A stretch of 64,000 bases of DNA from Cryptomeria japonica (GCF_030272615.1 NC_081406.1:468516400-468580399); one strand, 5' to 3'; positions 36,131 to 47,824 are shown, numbered from the stretch's first letter. Notes: generated by a model from the sequence alone, not told the origin. Numbers and translations: made by a program.

Positions 36131-39100
36131 CTCCTACAACCAAGTAATTCACCTCATTAGCCTATTTATTTTGTTCTATTATAGTCTATTCTACCTTATT
36201 TATATCCTATCCCATCTATGGGGAATGTGTGCACCCCCTTGAACCCCTTTGAGTCTTTCCCCATCCCCCGTTTTCCTCTCCCTATCCTCCCCAATGGAAA
36301 TGTTGATCCCCCCAATGAAGACATCAAACCCATGGTGCATGCATCATGCCACATGCAGAGACATTGAAATATAGTCTCCACCCCCATTCACTCCCCTTGC
36401 CGCAGACTGGTGTCTGCATGGACGTTAATTCAGCCACGCAGGTGGTGTTCCCCTTCCAACCCCTCTTCAATGCCTACGTAGGCATTAACCACCTACAAAA
36501 ATATCGATCCCTATGCAGATATGTTGAAATGACGATCAATGTCTCTGCCCTACCCACTTGCTAATCTCATTTAATACCCTAATACATGCCCTACCTACTA
36601 AATCAAAAGTGAGGTCTGGGTACATACCTATGGGCCATACTCAGTCGGTCGCTCATGTCGTCTAACCCTCTTTGCATGGTGCTCATGGTGTGGGATGTGG
36701 TCCATCTTGCTCCTAAGCCTCTATGCTCTCCAAGTCTTGTAAATGTGTATGTGACAATGACCCTTCCTTGGGCCTTGTGTGGCTTATATAGGGCCCCACA
36801 TGGCCCCTTTTTCTCGTACTTCTTCCATCTTCCTCATTTTCTCTCATTTTTTCTTTTCCTTTCTCGCCTTCTCTTTTTCTTTGCTCATTTTCTTCATTTT
36901 TTGATAGTTTCCCCAAAAATTCTCGAGGGGGCATATACCACCCGCGTCTTCATGTTGGGGCACTCGTTTCTTTTCTTTTACCCATTGCCAATTTTGCCGC
37001 TACGTAAAAGAGGGGCAAAATGTAGATGTCTAAAATAAATTAAATATTTAATTAATTTATCCTTCCTACTAGTTAATCAACTTAATTATGTTATCCTTTA
37101 TTCTTCTTAGTATTAATTAAATCTAATTTCAATAATTATGTCACTATAGTCCAATAATTGATTTATTAAATAAATCAATTATTCCCTATTCTTCTAAAGT
37201 CCTCAAAATTAATTAATTCTTCTAAATTCCCTTTAATTAAATTAATTAACTAATCATGTGACTCCTACAAACTACTTACCTCTAATCCTCACTTATCCTA
37301 ATTAATTCTTATAGAAGCTCACTTAACATTATTTCCTAGTTTTTAATTCCTCCACTCATTCTCTCTTCTCTTGTCAAGTCCTCCTACTTCCCCACTTGTC
37401 TTCTAATCCCTTATTAATTTTCCTAATCACCCTCTCTAATCATTTTATAGTGGCTAATCCTCATGATTAGCCACAAAGTCAACCAATTTCCATAAATGGC
37501 TTGTCCCCTCTCAACCCCCAACCTTAAATGCACCAACTTTGGTCATTTCAAGGATTTGAAAATTTCTCATTCTCCCATGCACTCTCATCTTCCCAAGGAA
37601 TTTTTAATTCCTTTTCCCATTTATTTCCCCATACATCTCATTATTTGGGAATTTTAAATTCCCTTGTCCTTCCCCCAAGAATTTTTAATTCTTTTATGTC
37701 TTCCCCATGTACTTGAGGATCTCTTCCCCATGTACATTGTGGAGTGTGGAGACAAGAAATGCCTTTATGGAAACTCTCTTGGTCTCCACACCATGTCCCT
37801 TCAATCCATGTCCCCACCTTGTTTCAATCTCCACCCTTGATCTACTTTCAATCTCAACCATCTTCAAATTAATAAATTGGGGTCTCCTCCCCTTCATTTC
37901 TCATCTCATTTTCAAGTAATCTTATGCTGCTCATCTATCTTTTGAATTCCATCTTGTCCATCCATACTATAGGTAATTTTAGTTATTACCCACATCCTTC
38001 ATCCATCTTTGCAATCACCCACTTATCATATCAATCCATCCAATTTATTGTGCATTGGAGAGAAACCACATTCAATCAAATGAGCATATCCAATCAAGTG
38101 GAGCACTTGGGTGTATTTCCACTTCATCATTTGCTCAATCCGAAGGAGAAGGTAATGGCAAGGTATAATGGTTTTGATTATATGTTTTGAATACTCCATT
38201 TGATTTACTAACCATTGTATACATTTATTTGGCTTTTCACCCTCTTTAGGATTGTGTGCATAGTTCTTTTGTTCATAATGAGTCCGATGTACCAAGGGTT
38301 TTAGTTCATGGAGACAATTGAGAGGTGGACCCTATTGTGGGACTTATTATTGAAATAACATGAGATGATGGATTGTGTAGCATTAGTATGTGTAGTTTTC
38401 CCTAATTCCTAAGTTCTTGTGAGCGCTTGGGATAAGTTGGAGGAATGGGACCATCCATGGATTGTCAATGTTAGCGGACTCCTTGTCTACATGAGAGGAT
38501 CTCCTAAACTTTGTTTGAGTTGTTGGAGATACACTTGATACTTTTCCATTGATCTCCTTATCATCTATCCCTAATAGATATTGATTAGAGACCCTATTAT
38601 GACCTAATGATTGAGTATCATTCTTATCATGGATAGTGCATTTCTTACTCATATGCTATGTTGTGGTGTATATTCTCTATGTATGGTGTGAATGATTAGC
38701 CTATTGTCTATTGTTGACTTGCTTGAGTGTTTGGTCCTTGTGATTATCTCCATGAGCACAAGGGGTGGACCTAAGGTTACCACATGGTCGGGTGGCATTT
38801 CACATCACCATTGGGGACTAATGAACATGTTCATGAGAACCTTGAAGAGCTTCTTCACCTTTCCAATTACTTGTTCTTCCTCTTTCTGCATTTTTGGTTG
38901 TATAAGTAAATATAATTTGATTTAATCATTGTAATAATTGGAAAACCATATATTAAAAACACTTTATATGGAGGACGATTTAATGTAAACATATTGATAT
39001 GATTAGAGTAGGCTTTAGTGGATTGATGTTGAAACTAACTACCACACACGATTATGTATGCTTCTCACTTGTCTCTATATTAATATGTTATCACATGAAC

Positions 39101-39647
39101 ACTTCAATTGGTGCATTAAAATGAACATAGACTGTCTAGTGTAGACTTGGAGATTGATTTAGTCATCTCCCAGTGTCATCTTGTGTTGACATCTATTTGG
39201 GTTGCATTGTAGGTAATGATGTCTTGGAACCCTTAGAGGTATCTTGTCTTAAATTAGAGTGATTTAGATAGCATAGATGGGGTTATTAAATTTAGTCTTC
39301 TGCATTTTGTAGTTGTTGATGAATTTTCATCTTATCTTGAGATGTGAGCTTAGATTGTGTGTATGTACTCACCTAATTACTTTAAAAAAAATGTATTTCT
39401 AGTGTGTTTTCTCTTGTCCTTTAGGGTTCCTTGGCGAGGCATTACATGGGGAGTATTTTTGGAAGATAATTTTTTTGAGAATAGGACAATGGAGAAATTA
39501 ATAGCAATTTGTCTTTTCCATTGGTGTCAAAGAGAGAGAAATCAACAAAATGGAATATTTTTGGACATATGTTATCATTGATGTCAAAATGATGATTGTC
39601 TTTGAGACAGATTGTTGGAAAATTGTTATGATTTGAGTATTAAATTG
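36131..39647. other. Intergenic, pyrimidine-rich, nothing recognised
   Basis: Many short frames on both strands but no domain. 37040-37260 is rich in 'taattaatt'. A perfect 10-bp inverted repeat (gtgtggagac / gtctccacac) is at 37744-37753 and 37782-37791. Confidence 0.4.
36784..36791 (-). promoter_or_regulatory. TATA-box-like sequence upstream of the PMD gene
   Basis: The minus strand reads CCCTATATAAGCC, about 650 bases upstream of the first readable PMD codons and pointing toward them. Suggestive only. Confidence 0.35.
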
Positions 39648-39977
39648 TTGGCCCAATTTGTCATTGCTTCAAAAGACCGATTTGTCAACACTCGATACAA
39701 ACTATAGAGATATGGATCGCACAGGAGGTAGTTAGTACCTTTTCACGAATCTCGAGGGGAGCATTGACCATTTTTCCAACAATTCCCCCCTCAATGTTAC
39801 TCGAGGGGATTCAAACTCATGACCCAACACTTTGATACCATTTGTTGGCCCATTTTTCTATTGTGTCAAAATATTGATCTCTCAATGCCCCATACAAACT
39901 ATAGAGATATGGATCGCACGAGAGGTCATTAGTCCCTTGTCACGATTCTCAAGGAGAGTGCTAACCATTTTTTGAAC
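39648..39977. repeat. Direct repeat pair with tRNA-like words
   Basis: Copies at 39648-39790 and 39843-39977 share 'gttggccca', 'atacaaactatagagatatg', 'gatcgca' and 'ctaaccatttttt' (variants). Between them the minus strand reads atggtatcaaagtgttggg, then gtttgaatcccctcgag, resembling a tRNA B-box and a primer-binding site. It could be a SINE or LTR junction; unresolved. Confidence 0.45.
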
Positions 39978-41299
39978 ATTAAACATGCATGTTTCTTACT
40001 TTAGTGGCATCTAGAAGTTCGAGAAAAATATCTTACTGTCATGTCATGTTAGAGCATTTTGAGTTGCAATAGTACATTTAATTTATTCTAGGATTAGTTG
40101 AGATATGTATATAATATCATCTATGTGCATTTACTCATGTTGAAGAAAGTGTTCGAGAAGTTTAATTTGGAGTGATTGAAGTATGTTACCTAGATAGTGA
40201 GCCTAGTCTGGTAACTTGTATTTCATATTTTCTCATGCTTAGGATTTATCTCACATGGTTTAAATGGAGAGTATGTCTTTGCATGTTTTATCATTGTGTA
40301 GATTTTCTATTGTTGTCATGAAATGAAACATAATTCTTATTTTATCATTTTTTTTTTGTGTTACTAGTTGACCTAGTTCATGTTTTGGAATGATTTTATA
40401 GCAATTTGATTCTTGTGTTGTCGAAGATTAAGGTTGGATATTTTTGAGACTAGAGAGATCGTCAACAGTATCTGCAAGTTGTCTTCCCTTGTGTGGAATT
40501 GTGTATGAGCTTTTGGGGCCAAACTTATTACACATTAGATGAAGCCAACTTACAATGATATATTGCATGGGTGTTTGCCAAAGATTGTACATAAACAACC
40601 TTTGGGACACGATTAAGCCACATTGTGAAGTGTGTAGCATGTTTCTTTGTTTTGAGCAACATGTGAGATAATTGAAACTAGCCTACTACATGTTTGGTAA
40701 AGAAATTTTTGTGCATATGACCTAAAAAATAGTTAGTATGTATTAGGTCGACTTACAAATCTAATTATAGATGTAACACATATAAATTCATTTCTAGTGT
40801 ATAGTTGTAAGTGCAATTCTAAGGTGACAAGCTCATATAATGTGAATTCGAGAATGATGTGTGTATCATCCTGATGTATGTGTGAAGTTAAAATGCAAGT
40901 TGAGTATTGATGTTGAAGGTACTAAATTCATTTCATTCATATTGTTGAGATTGAAGTCCTAGTTTTTGAACTCTTCATCATATTTAGGCATATGAGATTG
41001 GTGTCTCTAGTGGGATCGTTCTCACAAGTACATTAGGGTATTGGCTTCTCCAATAGGTTGGTGCCTATTCAATCATTGCAAGTGATTCATTATTTTGTAT
41101 GGCTAGATTTGGGTAGTAGATCCAAACCACTATTCTCACAATAGTTTTTCCAATCTTGGGTTTCCACATTGCAGCATCATAAAATTGCACCCTTGCAATT
41201 TTAACCACATTTTAGGTCCCTTACCTTGGTGATACCATCTCCCATGCTTGATTGGGATCTATCTATGCCTCCAAAATGGAACTGGGCCTTATTTCCACA
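39978..41299. other. Intergenic; one gypsy-junction-like sequence
   Basis: Positions 40998-41017 read TTGGTGTCTCTAGTGGGATC, resembling the sequence after Tat-type gypsy LTRs. Otherwise nothing recognised. Confidence 0.35.
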
Positions 41300-41858
41300 C
41301 TTTACAACTTGTTTAGACCCTGTTTCAGGCCCTGAAAAATGGGCATGACCATTGAGTGGCGCACCAATCCCCTTAGGATAGGGGCATGGTGCCCTTGTCC
41401 TCCCTCTTTGTGTGGCCCCAAAATTGTTCCATCTGACCCTTGGACTTAAATTATCTTTTACGAATTAAATTCCCCCCCTATGTCATCCTTTGGTGAAGGG
41501 ATAATTAAACCTCCAAGGCAAGTATAAAAGGGGATCTAGTCCTCTCATTTGCATAAGAGAAAATTGGGAAAACAAGCGGAAGGTCTCCATTATCATCATC
41601 AAGTGTTCAAGTGTTCAAGCATCCATCAAGTCTTCTTCTTTGTGTCTTCTTCATTCATCCATTGGAGCAACATTACAATATTCATTTGCAAGCATGTGTG
41701 TGTTAGGGTTTTTTTATGTTATATGTCATTTCATGCAACACTTGTGATTACATTCAAGAAGCAAAGCAACCATCATCAATAAATTGTAGATCTGCAAGGT
41801 ATAAATTTTCATTATTTGCATTGAAGAATTTCCAATTACTTTCTTTCAAGATCAATTA
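41300..41858 (+). repeat. Part of a Ty3/gypsy LTR (host element E), split by insertion
   Basis: It has the layout of a plant gypsy LTR: a C/G-mixed U3 end, a TATA box TATAAAAG at 41523-41530, then a CATT/CATC-rich R/U5. It is cut at 41858 by copia element A. The sequence after A (54273-54346) may be its continuation. Edges are uncertain. Confidence 0.4.
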
Positions 41859-42028
41859 TGTTAGACAGTTAAAATAACCGGAAGACAAGTGAGAGTGGGG
41901 AGTAAATCAGTTGTCATAGATTACCAAAACATTTAGCAATTAAAACTTTAATACTAGAACCCAAAACATTAATACCAGAATGCTTAAGCCAAATACTGGA
42001 ATATCAGTTAAACCAATTAATCTTAAAT
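41859..42028 (-). repeat. Element A 3' LTR, first part
   Basis: Aligns with 53073-53240 (tgttaga.ag at the edge, then 'aatcagttgtcata', 'acatttagcaattaaa', 'tactggaatatcagttaaac'). Interrupted after 'taaat' (42024-42028), which is the target site of element B. Confidence 0.85.
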
Positions 42029-42736
42029 TGTTGGCAATTGACACTCTATTGGTTGGTTTCACTATGTTGTCATTGATGGCAACATGATTTTGTGTTTCGT
42101 CTTTATATGGTGTACCAGCAGGCACTTCACAGATTCTACACCAGCACCGACACGACATAAGATTTCTTTGGTCATCGGCAATGCATACCGACATGGTATA
42201 GTAAAGGTTATCGGTATTGGAGGATGACACATCTTGGATCTGGCATTGGCAATTTGTTTTGATGTTTATACATTTATATTATCTGGCTGACATGTAATCT
42301 GATATTGTATATATCTTTGTAAGCCGACATAAGGTATACATGTTGTATAGGGTATATAGGTCAGTTTGATAGATCATTTTGTGTGTGACTTAGAATGGAT
42401 ATGAAAATGTAATATGATGTGAAATCATTCAGAGAGATTATGTATTTGAGGAATTTATTGTAAGGGTTATTCTGGTAAAGGGGTTTAGGGTTTCAACTGG
42501 AATAGACAGAGCTTAAACCAAAACTAGATTCTGGCATAGAAGATGCTATCTTAGCAGTTCACACTTCTCTAGATTGTTGTCTGGAATTCTATGTAGTCAG
42601 TAAGGCTCCTATTGTGATTGAGCAGTGTGCTCTAGGCTGTAAGTCTTCCTACAAGTGTAGGATCCTGATATATTATAATATCTCTTCATATGGCCAGTGG
42701 ATTGATGTTGTGGGTCACAAATCCCACCATGGTTTT

Positions 42737-43197
42737 TGTTGGTGTAAATAATTATTCATATTGGATATTATTACACCTTAATTAAGTTTACTTAGGAAAT
42801 GTATTTCATAGTAGGTTGGGTATGAGACACTTGGGTGTTTGTGCCACATTGGGATAGTGGGTGTAGGATAATTTCCACATTTTGTGGTCTTATCTTGTTG
42901 TTACATTCCACCTTCGATGGGCAATCCACCTCATGTGGAATATTATATTGTTTCTCCTACCTACCTACACCTATTTCCTACCTACCCTTGTTTCTTATTG
43001 AGCCACATGTCATGTCTGTGTGCTCACATATCCATATAGCCTTGCCTATATAAGTAGGCTCATATTCATTATATGTAACGCTTGATGATCCAATTGATCA
43101 GTATTTCCATCTTGATAGAATACAGTTTATTTCTATCATCTATTTTGTCTCTCTATTGTATTTTTCATTGAGGCCATGATCTTGGCAAAATCTCACA
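42737..43197 (+). repeat. Element C 5' LTR
   Basis: Runs TGTTGGTGTAAATAATT to AAATCTCACA. TATA box TATATAAG at 43047-43054. Confidence 0.93.
43047..43054 (+). promoter_or_regulatory. TATA box in element C 5' LTR
   Basis: TATATAAG, preserved at the same place in the 3' LTR (47465-47472). About 143 bases remain to the LTR end, giving a short R/U5. Confidence 0.75.
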
Positions 43198-43209
43198 TGG
43201 TATCAGAGC
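43198..43209 (+). promoter_or_regulatory. Element C primer binding site
   Basis: TGGTATCAGAGC directly abuts the LTR and is the standard plant copia site complementary to the 3' end of initiator tRNA-Met. Confidence 0.9.
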
Positions 43210-43554
43210 CTATAGGGCTTCATTGATTAGTCTTTTGGAGACATTGTGGAGGCTTCAATTTTTGGATTTGGGGATCTTCATTTTTTGGGGGCGTCATACA
43301 ACGATTTGGACATCACGGTTGAGTATGGGAGGCCATTTCCATAAATTTTGACTATAAAGTCGACTATATTTGGTGAGAAATTTTTTTTGCCTATTTTGGC
43401 TATAGTCGTATGGATTTCGAAATTTAAAAAAAAATTATTTTTTTCTACAAAATGTTTTTTCATTTCCGCAAGAAAAATTTGGAAAATTTTCGAGGAAAGG
43501 GTGTAAAAGATTTTTTGAAAAAAATAAAAAAAAATCTTTTGGGGGGTCTGCAGA

Positions 43555-43905
43555 CCCCCCCCCCCTCGTGATGTTCATACCACAAGGTTTTTCTACAGCT
43601 TTGTGCCCCCACCATCTGTACCGCCACCGCCACTATACCGTTCGTGCTCCTCCGACGACTGTATCTCCTCCCATTCCTGGCAGTCTCCACAGTCCTTTAG
43701 GCTTCCGCTCCAGCCCCAACGACCAGTGGCTCCCCGATCGGCGACCTCACCTTCCCCAGTGGCCCTTTGTTCTGGCGTCGCTGCTCCAACCCACCCTCGA
43801 CACTGCCTGCCGACAGACAACAGCCACCGTCCACCGGCCCCTTGGCCCTGTCACCGACAGACCTTCCACCGGCCCTCCAAGCGCTGCCACCATAGAGTTC
43901 TAGCC
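43555..43905. other. GC-rich island in element C leader
   Basis: After a run of C at 43555-43565, the next 340 bases are strongly C/G-rich (ccaccgccac, ccgacagacc), unlike the flanking AT-rich DNA. It is open in overlapping frames on both strands (plus 43568-43903 and 43603-43944; minus 43593-43820 and 43697-43930). The frames look like composition effects, with Pro/Arg/Ser-rich peptides. It might be a captured fragment; no source is recognised. Confidence 0.5.
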
Positions 43906-44739
43906 CCTTTTCCATATGGACCAAACACACACCCTGCCATGTAAGCGTACGGTCAACCCAGTTAATAGATTTGCCACATCATCATGTATGACCCATTCAA
44001 CGCTCGCCATGACATATTTTCCATATAGTACATGCATCAACATAGCCATGGAGGTGAGGTTCTTTTGACGGTAAGACAAGCATCAAATTTAAGCTTGTCA
44101 TTTGCTGACATTAGCATTATTTTAAAATTTTTTAACCCCCTCTCATTGAGCTTTTCAGTTTTGCAGTTCAACTTTGGAAGGCCATATCTTGCTCATTTTT
44201 GCTCCTTTTTTGGTGCAATTTTTTTTGAAATGGGCTATAATTTTGTGCTCAGCATAGTGGTGGAAGAACTTTCTAATTTTGATGGATGGATTTTTCAGAA
44301 ATTGCAGATTTTCATGACTATACCTGTGTAATCCCTGATTTTGTAACTTCAGAGGCTTCATTTCGGGTCATACAACCTCCTTTTCAGGTGCCATTTTTTT
44401 TAAAGGTGCATAATTTTTTGTCTACTTTCATAATCTGCCATTGGTTTGTAGTTATTTTGAGTAGAAATTGTACTTTCAGTATTTGGTCATTTTTGGCCTA
44501 TTTGGTACTTGTATTTCGCTTGGATCTCAGTTTAGATCACTAGCAATACTTGTTGAAGTCTCTTAGATCTCATTTTGAGAAGTTGTAAATTGAAATCAGA
44601 AGTCCACTTTTCCTTGTTTTGCACGTGGCCCATTGTATACGCACTAAGTATAAAGTGCCAAATCACCTTTTTTTTTTGGCAGGGGGGTTTCTTGTGTGAT
44701 TGTGCCTCTCTCTATCTTGTGTTTTTTCATTTTGGTGCT

Positions 44740-46778
44740 ACAGGTTCTCCTAAATTTCCACTTTTAACTCCTCATAATTATGCATCATGGAAGATTAAGG
44801 CATGGAGTAAACTAATGGAAAAAGGATTCATTCATTATATAAATGGAACTATTACAACACCACCTAATCCTAATGCTCAAATTGAATGGCTTACTAAGAA
44901 TGCTATGGCACTTGGAACTCTTAGAAAGTATGTATCAGATGACCTCATTTTTCACATTGATAAGTGTACCACAATTAAAGAGGCTTGGGATATTTTTTAG
45001 AAATTATATGGTCAAGTTGATGAGATTAAGGGCTACAAGATTGATAGTGAACTCACAACTTTGTATCCCAAGGATTTTGATACATTCCAAGATTATGTCA
45101 CAAAAGCAAATGAGCTAAGAGCAAAGCAAAGGATTGTGGAATTGACAAAAAGGATGCTCAATTGGTTTATAACTTGTTGGACAAGCTTCCTTCAGAGTAT
45201 GCAGCCTTTGTATCTAGCTTTCAAACCCATAGGTTAGCTCAAGGTTCCTCATTCACTTCTCCCTCATTTGATTCATTCACAGAGATGTTGATATTTGAGA
45301 AATCTAAGTTGACTAAGATGGGGATTCTCAAATCTTCAAAGTCACAAGCTTTGCTGGCTAACAAAGGGAATCAAAGCAATCAAGGAAAAGGCAAGAATCA
45401 AAAGCAACCTAAGTCAAAACCACATCAAGATGGAGCACATTCTTCCTCTCCATAACAAGGTGATTCACCATTCTCACCTAAGAGGAAATCATATAAGGAC
45501 AATCTTTTTTGTGGATATTGCAAGAAGTTAGGACATGATGAACATCATTGTTACAAGAAGGATATTGATGAGTTGAATAATCTTCTTGAGAAGAACAAAA
45601 TCAACCTACCTTCAAGAATGTCTATGTCGGCTTCTTCTTCCAAGGATGAGGATAAAGGAAAGGATCACTCTTTTGGGACAGATAAAGGAAAGGGACAAGC
45701 TCTTTGTGCTACTACAAGTCATGATTCAGGGAGATGGTTTCTAGATTCAGGTTCTTCTCATCATATGGCATCTTCACAGTCTATGTTTTCTACATTTGAG
45801 CCTTGCCACATGCCGTAGATTTTTATAGGCAATCATACATACATGGATTTGATTGGGAAAGAATCTATTACCATTGGGTATAACTCCTTCAATGATGTGT
45901 TGTGTGTACCCCACTTGACAAACAATCTTATTTACATCTATCAAATCACACATGGGGCAACTAGGAAAACTGTGGAGTTCACACCTGATTCAGTTATCAT
46001 TAGAGACTTGGAGAGTGGAGCCATCATTGCAACTAGGGTGATTGATCATGCATCTCGGTTGTACTCATTTTCACATTTTGGTCCTATTGATGAGGTTGAT
46101 TCTTCCTATGTTGATGATTTAGATTTTGAGGAGAACATTGGGCACTTGAACTTGGGGATTCTCACATGTGACCCTATTCTTGAGCCTTTCCTTTCATCTC
46201 CTTCTTTTGATATCACACCACCTATTTCACCTAATGATGCAGCTAGTGCGACAATTTTGCCTTCTTGTGATTCAGTGCAACAATATATTCCATGTCTTCC
46301 AACTTCAATTGATTGGGATTCCTACTTGATAGACATTGAAGGTTTGTTTGTAGAGTCCTACATTTCAGATTTGGGAGACATCATTGATGACATTCATCTT
46401 CTCTTTGATGAAGATGATTCTTCTTCGATTGTTGTGAGGGATCACTTTGACCCTCTTGTGCATTCTCTACATGATCAATCTTTAGAGATTGACATGATTG
46501 TGGATACTTTTATCCATTAGTTGGAGGAGACATGCGATTCTTTGGATATTGTTCTACATTCTTCTCCACTAGATCTTGGAGTGCCTTTTTCAGTAGTGTG
46601 GTGCAGTTTACCACCTTTGGAGGGGGTAACTTTCAACATCGACATGGGGAAACTTGAGCAATTTTCAGATATTCCTTTCATCATGAGTATTTTTCATACA
46701 TCTTCCTTTCATGATTAGGGAGACTTCATGGATATACCTTTGGTTTTGTTTCTTCCTAAGGGGAGGAATGTGGTTTGA
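44740..46778 (+). pseudogene. Element C gag-protease plus acidic region
   Basis: The Gag core begins with FPLLTPHNYASWKIKAWSKL (44757-44815), a copia-type Gag (UBN2-like) start. It continues through TAG 44998-45000 and a 1-base shift near 45128. A zinc knuckle follows (CX2CX4HX4C: CGYC...GH...HHC, 45511-45552). The protease has WFLDSGSSHHM with catalytic D-S-G (Asp codon 45744-45746). A gag-pre-integrase-like stretch ends with RLYSFSHF and GHLN (46140s). Instead of integrase comes an Asp/Glu-rich segment of about 200 codons with LIDIEGLFVE, DLGDIIDDIH and LLFDEDDSS. In-frame stops are TAA 45453-45455, TAG 45816-45818, TAG 46518-46520 and TAG 46716-46718, with the frame otherwise unchanged to 46778. 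The acidic part resembles nothing I recognise. Confidence 0.75.
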
Positions 46779-47145
46779 CGTTTGTGGAACATTTTCTTCA
46801 TTAATCATCAAGCTTCTATCATTGGTGCAGATTCCACATTGAGGGGGGGATTCCCAGTCTCTCTTCTTCTTCTCTCATATGGGGGGGACTTTTTCCTCAC
46901 ATGGGGTTTTGTCCTTCACATACTTCTATGAGAGTTCTTTGTATGTAGTTTTCATCTCTCTTTTGGGGGAGGGTTTTTTTCCCATTGGGATTTCTCTCTT
47001 TCCTCGCTTTGTGAGAGATTTCATTGCATTGGTTTACATGCATTTACATTTGTACATGGGTACCTAACATGGCCTAGTAGTCGGGAGCCATCTTGTACTG
47101 CTTAGTTGCATTGTAGGCTTAAGTGCATTCCCCTAAGTTGCACTT
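46779..47145 (+). other. Element C 3' untranslated region
   Basis: G- and T-rich blocks ('gggggggacttttt' near 46885, 'tttgggggagggtttttt' near 46960) but no credible frame. It leads to the polypurine tract. Confidence 0.6.
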
Positions 47146-47154
47146 AAGGGGGGG
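47146..47154 (+). promoter_or_regulatory. Element C polypurine tract
   Basis: AAGGGGGGG directly before the TG of the 3' LTR, where plus-strand DNA synthesis is primed. Confidence 0.85.
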
Positions 47155-47615
47155 TGTTGTTGTAAATAATTATTTATCTTAGATATTATTACACCTTACT
47201 TAAGTTTAGTTAGGAAATTTATTTCATAGTAGTTTGGGTATGAGAGACTTGGGTGTTTGTGCAACATTGGGATAGTGTGTGTAGGAGAATTTCCACCTTT
47301 TGTGGTCTTATCTTATTGTTACATTCCACCTTTGGCTGGTGATCCACCTCATGTGGAATATTATATTGTTTCTCCTACCTACCCACATCTATTTCCTACC
47401 TATCCTTGTTTCTTATTCAGCCACATGTCATGTTTGTGTGTTCACATATCCATATAGCCTTGCCTATATAAGCAGACTCATATTCATTGTATGTAATGCT
47501 TGATGATCCAGTTGATCAGTATTTTCATCTTGATAGAATACAGTTTATTTCTTTCATCTATTTTGTCTCTCTATTGTATTTTTCATTGAGCCCTTGATCT
47601 TGGAAAAATCTCGCA
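47155..47615 (+). repeat. Element C 3' LTR
   Basis: Same length as the 5' LTR (461 bp), about 8 percent different by hand count, ending AATCTCGCA then the target duplication gtttt. Confidence 0.93.
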
Positions 47616-47824
47616 GTTTTTCCTCTTTGAGGTTTTCCACGTATAAATCTATGTGTTATGATTCTCATTTATGTGTTTGGCTTATTGGTTTCTTTACTTC
47701 TTTCAATTTTGTTTATACCGGTATACCGGTTGGTGTATGAATGTTTTGTTAAGGCTAAAATCTACTATTCTAGTATAACATTAATTCAGCCCCCCTCTTA
47801 GTGTTATTGGTTTCCAACATAAAC

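Larger units (their letters stand above)
42737..47615 (+). mobile_element. Non-autonomous copia-type element C (Gag-protease only)
   Basis: A complete LTR element of 4,879 bp. The 5' LTR is 42737-43197 and the 3' LTR 47155-47615, both 461 bp, TG...CA. Hand alignment gives about 37 substitutions, roughly 8 percent, and no indels. The target duplication gtttt is perfect (42732-42736 and 47616-47620). The PBS starts at 43198 and the PPT ends at 47154. The internal 3,957 bp holds a long leader with a GC-rich island, a Gag/protease frame and an acidic region, but no integrase, reverse transcriptase or RNase H. It must have been copied by enzymes from another element. Confidence 0.9.
42029..47819 (+). 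mobile_element. Solo LTR B (Sirevirus-like) containing element C
   Basis: B consists of 42029-42736 plus 47621-47819, about 907 bp after removing C. It begins TGTTGGCAATTGAC and ends with a C-run, 'ctcttagtg' and TTTCCAACA, the standard layout of Sirevirus-type LTRs, in plus orientation. The flanks are taaat (42024-42028) and taaac (47820-47824), a 5-bp target duplication with one mismatch. No coding region of its own lies between, so it is a solo LTR left by recombination. It resembles the LTRs of A and D (shared TGTTGG and GTCATTGATG words), so it is a related family inserted in opposite orientation. Confidence 0.85.

Noticed and set aside
37744-37791. Perfect 10-bp inverted repeat as a possible terminator or regulatory hairpin
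   Set aside because: Arms are short, the loop is 28 bases, and no gene or element edge lies nearby; chance is likely in 64 kb.
43568-43944. Pro/Arg-rich frames on both strands in the GC-rich island
   Set aside because: Overlapping frames on both strands with biased composition and no domain; better explained by base composition than by a gene.
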